From: Terriglobia bacterium
GTDB taxonomy: Bacteria > Acidobacteriota > Terriglobia > Bryobacterales > Bryobacteraceae
Direction of reading: 5' to 3'
Length of the DNA: 64,000 bases
NCBI GenBank assembly: GCA_020073305.1
Contig: JAIQFK010000013.1
Span: forward strand, 62,001 to 126,000
The translations under genes were made by a program, and so were the position numbers. The notes below the pieces were generated by a model, which did no database searches, had not been told where the DNA came from, and worked only from the letters and a program-made list of their open reading frames with translations. Shown here piece by piece: positions 40,651 through 50,068 of the stretch (its first letter is position 1; every line of letters starts with the position of its first letter).

Positions 40651-43365
40651 CTATGGCGCTTCCCAGTCGAGTGCGTAGATCTCCTGAACGCTGATGTCGC
40701 GCGCCGCCAGCAGGGAATCCTCAGGCCCAAGTCCGGTCCACCAGCCCCACCGCCCTCCGGCCAACTGTCCGTAGGCCCCGATGGTGGCCACGCGCTCCAG
40801 CTTTCGAACGTCGACCCGCACACGATAGAACGGCAGGCTGCGGTCAAACGGGTCGTTGAAGTACACGTACTTGCCGTCATGCGACCAATCCGGATACCCC
40901 GACGGAGCCTTGATCAAGTCTTCCCACTTCCGGATTGTCCGGTCATAGATTTCCAGTTTTTGGTAATCCGCCGTCATCGCCAGGATGTAGCGTCCGTCGG
41001 GCGACCAGCGCGGCGAGAACAGTCCCGCCGAGTCCGGCAGGTCTTGCACCTGGCGGGTCTTCAAATCGAGCACATGAATCATATTGCTCTTGGACACGCG
41101 CGCGGATTCGGCGGCCTCACCGAAAGCCAGCGAACTACCGTCGGCCGACCAGGTAGGATCCAGCTCCTCGGTATCGCCGGCGATTAGTTGCTCCGGACTG
41201 CCGCCTTGTGCGGCCACCGCATAGATTTTCCACCGTGTGCCCGGCGTGCGCGCGCTGAAGGCGATTCGCTGCCCGTCAGGCGACCAGCGCGGCAATCCGG
41301 AAGCCATTGGCGGGAAGGTCAGTTGACGCCTTTCGGCGCCGTCGGCTTTCGTGCACCAAAGAATCCCATCGGGATACGAAACATAAGCCATGGATTGGCC
41401 ATCTCGCGAAAAACTGATGTTCTCTGCCGACAGACCCGGAAGAAACGGACCAAACTGGCCGCTCTTAGCATCCCACCGCAGCACTTCTCCCCTCGGCAGA
41501 ACCCCGACGAAAAATACCCGTTTGCCGTCCTTGCTCGGCGCGGGCGCGTAAGCGTTCATCTCTCCGCCTGTCAAACGGACCGGTACGCCAGAAACCTTCT
41601 CCCAAAAGGCTGTCTTCTCACGAATGGCCCAAACGCTCGCCACCCCGTTGCGCGTGGATTGGTAAACGAAGTACTTACCGTCCGGAGTCCAGTTTCCGCA
41701 GCAGTCGTTCTCAAGGGCATCGCTCCGCAACGCGTGGCGATGAGTTCCATCCGCATTGATTTGCCAGAGCCGCCCGGTTCGCAACTTAAGGTCGAGCACA
41801 GTGAAGCGGATGAGGTTGCCGTCTGGCGACCAGCGTGCCCTTGCCACCACGCCGCTCAATGTTGCCAGTTTTCGCGGCTCGCTTCCATCGGCGTGAGCGC
41901 GGTAGAGATCGAAACCACGGCCGTACACAATCTCGCCCGCGGTCGGCGACCAGGCGGCGTCTGTAACCTGAAGGCCGCTCAGTTGTCGTGGCTGACCACC
42001 AGGCAGCGGGAGAACCCACAGTGCGCTGGCAAGATCCGTGAAGGGAGGGCCTCCGATGAGCAGTTCGGGATGTTGGGGAGAGACATCGGAAAGACCTACA
42101 AATCGAAATGGAACGGGGACGGGAATCACCTCACCGCCATCCACCGAGGCTTGCCTCAAACTGAAGTCTTGGGCGTCGGCAACGTGCTCCTGCGTCGGCC
42201 GAAATGATCCTTCGGCGAAGTAGAGCCTCGTTCCATCGGTCAACATGGGCTCGGGAAGCTCCGCGGTGCCGGGGACCTTTGTTTTTCCGTCGCGGGTTAG
42301 CTGCACCGTTCCGGCCACGCGGGGAGGCGGGAGGGGAGACCTGAACACGAAAAACAGCGCCACCAAACCAAGTATAGCCGCAGCGGCAACCGAGACTCCT
42401 CCTTCCCAGCGGGCGCGGGAACGCAGAGCCCGCGGCGGAGCAGACGGGAACTGGGACGGGAACTCCACAGTTGGCGCGCCAGCGATGCCGGAACGCCCCA
42501 ACAGCTCGCGCCGGAGTCGTTTTAGGTCAGCTCGCATCTCGGATGCGCTTTGATACCGCAGATCCCGATCTTTCTCCAGAGCTTTGGTGATGATGCGCGC
42601 CATGTCGACGGGCAGCTCGGGGTTCAATTGCTCCGGCGGAACCGGAGTCTTGTGCAGAATGCCGTCGAAAATCGCGGCTAGAGCGCTCCCCGGGAAAGCC
42701 ACATACCCGGTGGCCATTTCATACAGGACTGCGCCGAAGCTGAACACGTCGCCGCGCTGGTCAACGTCTTCTCCCAGTGCCTGCTCCGGCGACATGTAAG
42801 CCGCCGTTCCCAAAGTCGAACCGGGGTTGGTAAGAGACTCTTCTCCCCGCGCACCCGTTAGCACTGCCGTCGGCGCTTGCGTAAAGGTCACTGGCTCGGA
42901 CAGCTTCGCCAGGCCGAAGTCGACAATGATGGCCCGGTTTTGATCTGTCAGAAAAATGTTGCCCGGCTTAATATCCCGGTGGATCACTCCCTTCGAGTGA
43001 GCGGCGGCCAGACCGTCAGCGAGTTGAATCGCCAGATCCAGCATCTCATCGGTCTTCAGCAGCTTTCCGCCGAGCCGCCGGAACAGTGTCTGGCCTTCCA
43101 GAAACTCCATGGCGATATACGGCCGCCCGTGGTGTTCGCCGATTTCGTAGATCGTGCAGATGTTGGGGTGACTGAGTGCTGCGGCGGCCCGCGCCTCCCG
43201 CTCAAAGCGCGCCAAAGCCTCGGGATTCCGGGACCATTCTTCGGGCAAGAACTTCAGAGCGACACGCCGGTTGAGTTTTGTGTCCTCTGCCGCATACACG
43301 ACGCCCATGCCGCCGCTGCCAAGTCTGTCAAGAATGCGGTAATGCGATACGGTAGTGCCTGTCAT
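40651..43365 (-). CDS. Membrane Ser/Thr protein kinase with C-terminal TolB-like propeller
   Basis: 904 aa. Eukaryotic-like kinase domain at 1-290: glycine loop LGSGGMGVVYAAED, VALKFLPEEW, catalytic HRDIKPGN, DFGLAK, and the activation segment GTAAYMSPEQA. One transmembrane helix (VSVAAAAILGLVALFFVF) at about residues 330-348 follows. The remaining 550 residues are WD40-like/PD40 blades (repeated SPDGxxIxF and WSPDG units, for example ARWSPDGNLIRFT, PRWSPDGQRIAFSA, PTWSADGSSLAFGE, PRWSPDGRYILAM), probably outside the cytoplasm as a sensor. This architecture is very frequent in acidobacteria. It lies downstream of the TonB receptor but 170 bases away with possible own promoter. Confidence 0.95.
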   Translation of the reverse strand: MTGTTVSHYRILDRLGSGGMGVVYAAEDTKLNRRVALKFLPEEWSRNPEALARFEREARAAAALSHPNICTIYEIGEHHGRPYIAMEFLEGQTLFRRLGGKLLKTDEMLDLAIQLADGLAAAHSKGVIHRDIKPGNIFLTDQNRAIIVDFGLAKLSEPVTFTQAPTAVLTGARGEESLTNPGSTLGTAAYMSPEQALGEDVDQRGDVFSFGAVLYEMATGYVAFPGSALAAIFDGILHKTPVPPEQLNPELPVDMARIITKALEKDRDLRYQSASEMRADLKRLRRELLGRSGIAGAPTVEFPSQFPSAPPRALRSRARWEGGVSVAAAAILGLVALFFVFRSPLPPPRVAGTVQLTRDGKTKVPGTAELPEPMLTDGTRLYFAEGSFRPTQEHVADAQDFSLRQASVDGGEVIPVPVPFRFVGLSDVSPQHPELLIGGPPFTDLASALWVLPLPGGQPRQLSGLQVTDAAWSPTAGEIVYGRGFDLYRAHADGSEPRKLATLSGVVARARWSPDGNLIRFTVLDLKLRTGRLWQINADGTHRHALRSDALENDCCGNWTPDGKYFVYQSTRNGVASVWAIREKTAFWEKVSGVPVRLTGGEMNAYAPAPSKDGKRVFFVGVLPRGEVLRWDAKSGQFGPFLPGLSAENISFSRDGQSMAYVSYPDGILWCTKADGAERRQLTFPPMASGLPRWSPDGQRIAFSARTPGTRWKIYAVAAQGGSPEQLIAGDTEELDPTWSADGSSLAFGEAAESARVSKSNMIHVLDLKTRQVQDLPDSAGLFSPRWSPDGRYILAMTADYQKLEIYDRTIRKWEDLIKAPSGYPDWSHDGKYVYFNDPFDRSLPFYRVRVDVRKLERVATIGAYGQLAGGRWGWWTGLGPEDSLLAARDISVQEIYALDWEAP

Positions 43366-43535
43366 TTTCCGGGAAAGATTGTCGTCCAGGGAGTCCCTCT
43401 CAGATTAGCGCAGAAAGCAATTCAGTGCGCACCTTCAAGCCTGTGGCTGCGGGTTGCCTGCTGCTAGCACGGAGAGGCGGATGCTATAACGCGGATACTG
43501 CGCGGCGAGAGACGCTCAACACGAATGGGCCGGGT

Positions 43536-46500
43536 TCAGAATCGAAAACGCAACATCACTTGCACGGATCTGGCACCGCCGTTCTGGAAGACGGGCGTCA
43601 ATCCGCTGCCGGGGCTCCCAGTGCCGAGCATCATGTTCAGCATGGAAGGCGATTGGCCAAAGAGAGGGCTGGACAGAAACCGAATAGGATCGGCATAGTC
43701 CGGATGGTTCAGCGCGTTGAACGCTTCGATTCGGAACTGGAGCGACCGCCGCTCGCCGATAGGGAAGTCCCTGCGCAATGCCAGATCGATCTGACACATT
43801 CCGAAGCCCGTGACGGCATTGCGTCCCAGGTTGCCCTGGACCAGATCCGGGGCGGGCTGAAATGCACCGGTGTTCAGTCGCCGTCCGCCAGGGGCCGAAC
43901 GGTCGGTTACCCAAACGGGCTGGCCCCCGACCAGATCGGGCCTCGAGAAATTGGCAAAACTCAGCCCCATGGAATAATCCGCGTCGAGCACGGTGATCGG
44001 AAATCCCGTGCGCGCGTGGATAATCCCGTCCAATCCCCAGCCGCGCAGTAGCTGCGATCGAAATGACTTCGCTTCACGCTGCGGAGCTTCATAACTGAGT
44101 GCGGCGTTGAAAGCGTGACGCACGTCGAAGTCGGAAGAACCGCGATCGCTCGACGCCGTCAATCCCGACGCAGCCCAATACAGCACAGAATCGCTGGAAC
44201 TGTTGTCGATCGAGTGCGACCAGGAATACGAAGCAAGCCCGCTGAACCCGTGTGACGGCTTTAAGCGGTACTGAAGCTCGAATCCGTGGTAGCGAGAGAA
44301 GCCATGATTCGTCGCCAGCGCCAACTGCAGACTCTCGCTATTTTGCAACCCGCCGAATTCGCGTCTGAGGAGTTGCAGCCCGGCTGATCCCTCATAGACG
44401 GCTGAGACCGTATGATGGCGGCCAAAGGCATGTTCTACTGTACCGCTCCACTGTTTCACCGAGGGCAGACGCAAGCCCGGCAGAAATCCGTAGCTCAGCA
44501 GCGTCGGGAAAGGAGCGTGCTGCGCGCTTGAAAACTGAGAAAGACTGAACGGACCGCCGTTTACAAGATCCGTCGCGATGCTGAGGCTCGAGTCGTAATA
44601 GATTCCCCAGCCCGCTCGCAGCACGGTCTGGCTTTGGGCGGACGGGCGGTATGCCAGACCAAAACGGGGAGCAAGGTTCGTGTTGGTGCGCTGCCAGATG
44701 GTTGTCTGACCGGAAAAAATGTATGAAGAGTTACTGACATTGGCAAGGGGGAAGGCGATCGAATTCAGTTCCGGCGGCGGAGTGAACTCCCACCGGAGTC
44801 CAAACGATGCGGTAAGCCGTGGAATAATCCGCCAGGTATCCTGCGCGAAAATCGAATCTTCTTTCAGAACGCTGTGGCTGGCCTGTCGTCCGGAAACGGC
44901 AACCCAGAGATCTCTGGTATCCACGGCATTCGCGACGCTGTCGGCGATGATGCCGAGGTTCTTGTTCATGTCCCGCCTGGCGGGGATGAGTTCGAGATAG
45001 TCAGCACCCAGCCGGAATTCGTGAGGTCCATGACTCACCACCACGACCGGCGCGGCGTGCCACTGAGTCTGTTTCTGGCGAGCCTCCTCCCCGGAAGCGA
45101 TTTGTCCCACGCCAGCGATGGAAAATCTCAGCAGATAGTCACAAGCGTCCGGAACACGCAGCAGGGCATAAACGACCGGTTGTAGGTCGCAAGACGAGGA
45201 ACCAGCCGTACCCCATGACGAGATCAGACTGGCCTGCGAAGCGTTCATTCGCACGTTTAAAGCCAGGTTGGATCTCAGGCGCACGTCAACGCCGAGCGTC
45301 AGGCCTCGAGAACGGATCGCAATCTGATTGATCTGCGCACGGCCAAATTCACTCCAGGACGGAGTCTGGCTGTACCGCCCGAACAACGTGATGCGCGACG
45401 TGAGCGCGTGGTCGATGCGAATATTGGCCGCATCGAACCGCGAAGGCCGATCTGTTTGTCCCATCCACTCGGCCAGACCGGAGCCTAGTTCCTGTCCATT
45501 CGGAAGCGGAAACAGATCCAACAGGGGACGCGCCCACCCCGGGGCATCCAGCCTGGCCGGGCCGTCCGGCACGGCAGCGCGCCAGACCAACGGAGCCCGC
45601 AGTCGCATCCCCTCATAGGACATAAAGAAGAAAGTGCGATCGCGTTTCGCCGGTCCTCCAAGCGACCCGCCGAAATCATTCATTCGCGCGGGGGCTCGCC
45701 CGTCTCCCTGGTTGTTGGCGAACCAGTCGTTGGCGTCGAGTGCCTCGTTGCGCAGGTAATCAAAGAGGGAGCCATGAAACTCGTTCGACCCTGAGCGGCT
45801 GGTTAAGACAATTTGCGCGCCCGGCAGGCGGCCGAAATCCGGCGCCGTCGTGGAAGTCTCGACGCGGAGCTCGCTGACCGCCTCCAGGGAAAGCAAGCCG
45901 TGCAGGCTGCCCAGGGCGGTCATGGCAGGCAATGCACCGCCGGTGCTCTGCGCTGGCAGGCCGCCGGCGCTCACGCCGGTGTTCGCGCTAACACCGTCAA
46001 CGCTGAAATAATTGGCGTTCGGCCGCTGTCCACCTGATGTGAATTGACCAGGCTCTCCGCGCGTGGCCGGCGTGATGATTGTGCCGGGCGTAAACTCCAG
46101 CAGGCTCGTAAGACTGCGCCCGTTTGACGCAATGTGCTCGATCTGCTGCGGTGTGATCAATGTGCCGACGGCGGTATCTTCGCTCAGCGGCACTGACGGG
46201 GCATCCTCCACCGTGATCGACTCCTGCATGCGTCCGAGGGGCAGATTAAAATCCACACGAGCCGGCTGCGTAGCATCCACCCGCACTCCGAGACGGATGA
46301 GAGTGTGGAATCCCGGGTGACGGACGGTGATCTTATAGAGACCCGGCTCCAGAGAAACCACGGCGTAGCTGCCGTCGGATTGCGAACTGGTCAGCCGGCG
46401 AAAGCCCGTGTCCTGGTTCACCACGGTTACAGCGGCACCCGCAACAGCGGCGGTAGAGGGGTCGCAGATCACTCCCGAAAGGTGCGTGTTAGGTTGAGAT

Positions 46501-46562
46501 CGCAAGAGCACGGGGCTGAACAGGCAGCCGAGAATGACAGGCACCGTCAGTCGCCGCAACAT
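43536..46562 (-). CDS. TonB-dependent receptor, Oar-like, with N-terminal carboxypeptidase-like domain
   Basis: 1008 aa outer-membrane protein. Signal peptide VILGCLFSPVLLRSQ, then a carboxypeptidase regulatory-like fold (LSGVICDPSTAAVAGAAVTVVNQDTGFRRLTSSQSDGSYAVVSLEPGLYKITVRHPGF), a plug domain (GTLITPQQIEHIASNGRSLTSLLEFTPG, FSVDGVSANTG) and a long barrel ending in the aromatic C-terminus VQVMLRFRF. The Oar-type family is abundant in acidobacteria and is thought to import glycans or peptides using TonB energy; the ligand is unknown. It lies ten bases downstream of the anti-sigma gene, forming an ECF/anti-sigma/receptor operon. No classical FecA-type N-terminal signalling domain was seen. Confidence 0.93.
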   Translation of the reverse strand: MLRRLTVPVILGCLFSPVLLRSQPNTHLSGVICDPSTAAVAGAAVTVVNQDTGFRRLTSSQSDGSYAVVSLEPGLYKITVRHPGFHTLIRLGVRVDATQPARVDFNLPLGRMQESITVEDAPSVPLSEDTAVGTLITPQQIEHIASNGRSLTSLLEFTPGTIITPATRGEPGQFTSGGQRPNANYFSVDGVSANTGVSAGGLPAQSTGGALPAMTALGSLHGLLSLEAVSELRVETSTTAPDFGRLPGAQIVLTSRSGSNEFHGSLFDYLRNEALDANDWFANNQGDGRAPARMNDFGGSLGGPAKRDRTFFFMSYEGMRLRAPLVWRAAVPDGPARLDAPGWARPLLDLFPLPNGQELGSGLAEWMGQTDRPSRFDAANIRIDHALTSRITLFGRYSQTPSWSEFGRAQINQIAIRSRGLTLGVDVRLRSNLALNVRMNASQASLISSWGTAGSSSCDLQPVVYALLRVPDACDYLLRFSIAGVGQIASGEEARQKQTQWHAAPVVVVSHGPHEFRLGADYLELIPARRDMNKNLGIIADSVANAVDTRDLWVAVSGRQASHSVLKEDSIFAQDTWRIIPRLTASFGLRWEFTPPPELNSIAFPLANVSNSSYIFSGQTTIWQRTNTNLAPRFGLAYRPSAQSQTVLRAGWGIYYDSSLSIATDLVNGGPFSLSQFSSAQHAPFPTLLSYGFLPGLRLPSVKQWSGTVEHAFGRHHTVSAVYEGSAGLQLLRREFGGLQNSESLQLALATNHGFSRYHGFELQYRLKPSHGFSGLASYSWSHSIDNSSSDSVLYWAASGLTASSDRGSSDFDVRHAFNAALSYEAPQREAKSFRSQLLRGWGLDGIIHARTGFPITVLDADYSMGLSFANFSRPDLVGGQPVWVTDRSAPGGRRLNTGAFQPAPDLVQGNLGRNAVTGFGMCQIDLALRRDFPIGERRSLQFRIEAFNALNHPDYADPIRFLSSPLFGQSPSMLNMMLGTGSPGSGLTPVFQNGGARSVQVMLRFRF

Positions 46563-46572
46563 CCCTGTTTCC

Positions 46573-48249
46573 TCATCGCGCTATTGTCAAGCGCTGATAA
46601 TTCTCAGCTCGCTTCCGCAACTGCGCCAGGCACGCCGCCACCTGGGCCGGCAGTTCAGCGGGCTGAACTTCGTCCACCGAGACGCCCAAAAGAGCAACCA
46701 ACATCGTCTCCGCATGGCGCGCCTCGACGAACAACTGCTCGGTCTCGTCTTGCCAAGGTCCGGATGGATTCACCTGCTGTGTACCATCGAGAGTCGTGTC
46801 GAGCGCGGAACGGATGTGCCCCTCAATGCCCGTCACATTCTCCAGCAGGGCTCCGGCGTGCTCCCGGCGGAGCCGGTCCAGCGTCTGCTTTTGCTCGGAA
46901 GTCATTTGCGCTTCGATGTCCGGCGGGAAGCGCTGGGCGAGCCGGCGCAACGCGTAAGCGCGCGACATGAACGCGTCGGCCATTTCGAAGACCCCATCGG
47001 CGAACTGTTCGAATGCGGCGCGGCCCCCGAGGTGTTTCTCTATTTCCTTTTGCAAGCGACCGGTTCCCGGGCCGACAGAAATGCGGCTCGGGCTGCGTCC
47101 CTCAAGTCCGGGACTTGCGGCGGAGGGTTCCGAAGAGAGTCGCACGGTTACACGAGGCATCGTACGCAACTCCTCACGAATCTCTTGTTGGCGCTCGAGG
47201 CCGATTCCCGTACCGCTAACCAAGACTTCTCCGCCGGAACGCGTGATTTCAACGGGATCACCCAGATCGGCGCCAAGCCGATGAAGAACCGCCACTACGG
47301 CAAGCTCTTCGCCCGGTGTGGCCGCCAGCGTTGGGACCTCACTGGGCTGGTCGGATCTCGCCGGATGTGTCCGCAAAGCAGCGGCGGCACCCTCTTTGCT
47401 CGAGGCGTGCTGGGAAGGTGCGGGCGCATCAGGCAACTCGCTGATCTCCACCCATTCGCGATTGCGAAATTGCAGAGTGCTCGCTACCGTGTGCAGATCC
47501 TGCGAACTCAGCCTCAAGGTCGCTTCCACCAGATCCCCGGAGTCGGTGGTCGTCCGTAACTGGTAGTGGTCCGCTTCCAGGGTCACCTCGTCCCGCTTCT
47601 CGGAGAGTCGGTCCCGCCACTCTGCGTACGACTTCGCACTCAGAGGATCGTCCCAATTGTAGTGCGCCGCCTGGAACAGCGATTCAAGTGCCGCCATGGA
47701 GTCCGCGGCGGTTTCCGCCTTTACAGGTGTCCCAGAGACCCCCACGACGCGCGTTAAATGCTGTGTGCGGGTTCGGATCCGAATGCGGCGCGGCGTTCGC
47801 GGCCGCGATTCTGCTGCCGCTACGGCCTTGCGCAGAAGCTCGGCCGCCTGCACAGACGGCGCCTGCCTGAATTGCTGCACTACGACAACAATCAGCACGA
47901 CGGTCGCGGCCGCGGGCACCCATCGCCTGGGATTGCTCCACACGGCGGCAAGCGGCCGCAGGACGCGGCTCAACAACCGCTGGCGTCTCTCCGACTCGTC
48001 CATCCCCGCCAGCCGCGGGTAAATATCAAACCAGGGCGCCGGTGGAGGTGGTAGGCAGGTGTCGAGAACAACCTTGCGGTAGCGTACGCAATCACTGATG
48101 GTCCGTTCGATCTCCTCAAGTTCGTTACGGCACTGCCAGCAAGCCTTCAGGTGGCCGCGGATGGCCTCGCTCTGCGGCGTTGTCATTTCGCCATCGGCAA
48201 AATGCAACAGTTGCTCGTCGCTCGGGTGCCGCGTTCCCAGACTACTCAT
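46573..48249 (-). CDS. Anti-sigma factor-like protein with zf-HC2 domain and large exported region
   Basis: 558 aa. N-terminal zinc finger zf-HC2 (LLHFADGEMTTPQSEAIRGHLKACWQC, His-x3-Cys-x2-Cys). A transmembrane helix near residues 103-123 (WVPAAATVVLIVVVVQQF) follows, and an unusually long C-terminal region of more than 400 residues with helical stretches (LEGHIRSALDTTL, LDRLRREHAGALLENV). zf-HC2 proteins bind and hold ECF sigma factors. The extracytoplasmic half is far longer than in normal anti-sigmas and may sense the receptor or wall. Overlaps the ECF gene by eight bases and precedes the TonB receptor. Confidence 0.84.
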   Translation of the reverse strand: MSSLGTRHPSDEQLLHFADGEMTTPQSEAIRGHLKACWQCRNELEEIERTISDCVRYRKVVLDTCLPPPPAPWFDIYPRLAGMDESERRQRLLSRVLRPLAAVWSNPRRWVPAAATVVLIVVVVQQFRQAPSVQAAELLRKAVAAAESRPRTPRRIRIRTRTQHLTRVVGVSGTPVKAETAADSMAALESLFQAAHYNWDDPLSAKSYAEWRDRLSEKRDEVTLEADHYQLRTTTDSGDLVEATLRLSSQDLHTVASTLQFRNREWVEISELPDAPAPSQHASSKEGAAAALRTHPARSDQPSEVPTLAATPGEELAVVAVLHRLGADLGDPVEITRSGGEVLVSGTGIGLERQQEIREELRTMPRVTVRLSSEPSAASPGLEGRSPSRISVGPGTGRLQKEIEKHLGGRAAFEQFADGVFEMADAFMSRAYALRRLAQRFPPDIEAQMTSEQKQTLDRLRREHAGALLENVTGIEGHIRSALDTTLDGTQQVNPSGPWQDETEQLFVEARHAETMLVALLGVSVDEVQPAELPAQVAACLAQLRKRAENYQRLTIAR

Positions 48250-48832
48250 GGGCCGCCTTTCTCAGCCTTACAATGGCGCGGCGGAGGAATTCGCCGACCG
48301 CGGACGCGCTGATGCCGAGCACCGAAGCGATCTCGGGGTATCGCAGCCCCTCCAACCGCAGGTGCAAACAACGGCGCTGCTGCTCTGAGAGGTTTTCCAT
48401 CCCTCGATGGAAGCGCAGCATCCGTTCGCGCTCCAGCAAGCTCTCCTCCGGGTTCAGATCGTTACTCGCCAACCGCGCTTCGATGTCCGGCTCGAAAGGC
48501 GCTTGCGAGCTTTGTTGCACCCGAAGCTTCAGAGCCAGATTATGGGCCACGCGGACTACCCAGGCGCGGCGGTTCTGAATGGGCTCGGCGCGTTTGAGTG
48601 CGGCATAGAGCCGAAGAAACACTTCCTGGGTGGCCTCCTGCGCTTGCGGTGGATGGAGTCCCAGGCTCAACACGTAACGAAACACCCCCTCACGCATCTC
48701 TTCGAATAACTGCGCCACCTCATCCTGCAAGCTGACACGGCTCTGCTCGGCAGGGAGGACAGCCGTTAGCTTTTCCAGCAGCGAATCGGAGAACACGTTT
48801 CTATCTATTGACCCAGACGCGCCGTTTTCCAC
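48242..48832 (-). CDS. ECF RNA polymerase sigma factor
   Basis: 196 aa, GTG start read from 48832. Sigma2 region: EEMREGVFRYVLSLGLHPPQAQEATQEVFLRLYAAL, then WVVRVAHNLALKL. Sigma4 region: MENLSEQQRRCLHLRLEGLRYPEIASVLGISASAVGEFLRRAIVRLRKA. These carry promoter -10 and -35 recognition. It is coupled to the zf-HC2 anti-sigma and TonB-receptor genes, forming an apparently envelope-responsive regulon. Its own promoter was not clear. Diverges from the glycosyltransferase. Confidence 0.93.
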   Translation of the reverse strand: MENGASGSIDRNVFSDSLLEKLTAVLPAEQSRVSLQDEVAQLFEEMREGVFRYVLSLGLHPPQAQEATQEVFLRLYAALKRAEPIQNRRAWVVRVAHNLALKLRVQQSSQAPFEPDIEARLASNDLNPEESLLERERMLRFHRGMENLSEQQRRCLHLRLEGLRYPEIASVLGISASAVGEFLRRAIVRLRKAAHE

Positions 48833-48910
48833 TACACCAGGTCGCGAAAAAATTCTTCGGGACCGTCTGTAGGCAACAAGCGGCTTGCCGGGTCTTGTTA
48901 TCAGGACACC

Positions 48911-49984
48911 ATGAAATCAGCTTTGGTCAGCGTCACGATGGTTACGCACAACAGCGGCGCGTTCATCGGACGCTGCCTGGACGCGGTCTTTCGGCAGGAG
49001 TACGAATCTCTGGAACTTATTGTAGTCGATAACGCCTCACAAGACGAGTCCCGGCGGGTTCTTGCTCAGTACAGGGATCGCATCCGCCTGATTGAAAACG
49101 ACCGCAACGACGGTTTCGCCGCCGCACAGAATCAGGCGATAGCCGCGAGCCACGGCGAGTGGATTCTCACGCTGAATCCCGACGTATTGCTGCAATCCAG
49201 CTTTATCGCGTGCTTGGTTAAGGCTGGCGGCTTGGACGCCCGCGTCGGCTCGGTCTGCGGCAAGCTGCTGCGGCTCCGGCGCGACTTCGCCGTTCCGATT
49301 ACTCCGCGAATCGACTCCACCGGCATTTACTTCACTCGCGGCATGCGGCACTTCGATCGCGGATGGAACGAGCCCGATGACGGGCGCTTCGGCCACACCG
49401 AGTACGTTTTTGGGGCTAGTGCCGCGGCGGCCTTATATCGACGCGAGATGATTGCCGACGTTTCTGTGGACGACGGTTTCTTTGATCCCGATTTCTTCAC
49501 TTATCGCGAAGACGCTGATGTGGCTTGGCGTGCGCAGTTACTCGGCTGGCGCTGTATTTATGCGCCACAAGCCGTCGCGCACCATGTTCGCCGCATGGTC
49601 AACGGCTCCCGCCTTGGCGTTCCCGCGATTCTCAAAATGCATTCGGTCAAAAACCGGTTCCTGATGCGGATCAAGAACATCACAGGCGATCTGTGTCGCC
49701 GCACCTGGCTTCCCGCCACGGCGCGCGACTTGCTGGTAATCGGAGGCTGCCTTTTTCTTGAGCCAAGCTCGCTGCCGGCATGGTGGCGCGTCGCGCGGTG
49801 TTTGCCGCGCGCTATCGCGAATCGCCGTTACATCATGAAACGTCGAGTCGCCTCCGACGAATACCTGGCAACTTGGTTTCACGTTAGAAGCCGGCCGCTC
49901 GAACCGTGGATTTCCAAAGCGGCCGAGCGACCCGGTGCAGCTGATAACCAGGTGGCTGGATCTTTGTTAACAGAGCCACGCTGA
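48911..49984 (+). CDS. Family 2 glycosyltransferase
   Basis: 357 aa. GT-A fold at the N-terminus: VSVTMVTHNSGAFIGRCLDAVFRQEYESLELIVVDNASQDESRRVL, then DGFAAAQNQAIAASHGEWILTLNPDVLL (DxD-like acid at NPD) and the rhamnosyltransferase-like GASAAAALYRREMIADV, DEDFFTYREDADVAWRAQLLGWRC-like catalytic acceptor segment. It transfers a sugar from a nucleotide donor, probably in cell-surface glycan synthesis. A TATCAG hexamer preceded by TGT lies six bases before the ATG (possible leaderless start). No other glycan genes adjoin it, and a hairpin follows the stop. Confidence 0.9.
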   Translation: MKSALVSVTMVTHNSGAFIGRCLDAVFRQEYESLELIVVDNASQDESRRVLAQYRDRIRLIENDRNDGFAAAQNQAIAASHGEWILTLNPDVLLQSSFIACLVKAGGLDARVGSVCGKLLRLRRDFAVPITPRIDSTGIYFTRGMRHFDRGWNEPDDGRFGHTEYVFGASAAAALYRREMIADVSVDDGFFDPDFFTYREDADVAWRAQLLGWRCIYAPQAVAHHVRRMVNGSRLGVPAILKMHSVKNRFLMRIKNITGDLCRRTWLPATARDLLVIGGCLFLEPSSLPAWWRVARCLPRAIANRRYIMKRRVASDEYLATWFHVRSRPLEPWISKAAERPGAADNQVAGSLLTEPR

Positions 49985-50026
49985 GAACTTATCAGTCCCC
50001 GGTTCGGCTCCTCCCGCAGGCACGCA

Positions 50027-50058
50027 CCTCCGCGCCGTCCTCAAAGGCGGCGCGGAGG
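50027..50058 (+). promoter_or_regulatory. Hairpin overlapping a Shine-Dalgarno sequence
   Basis: Perfect 11-base arms CCTCCGCGCCG (50027-50037) and CGGCGCGGAGG (50048-50058) with a ten-base loop. The right arm contains the GGAGG that would serve the ATG at 50069, ten bases on. In RNA it would hide that site, and it can equally serve as a glycosyltransferase transcript end, without a T-run. Confidence 0.5.
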
Positions 50059-50068
50059 AAACGGATCA

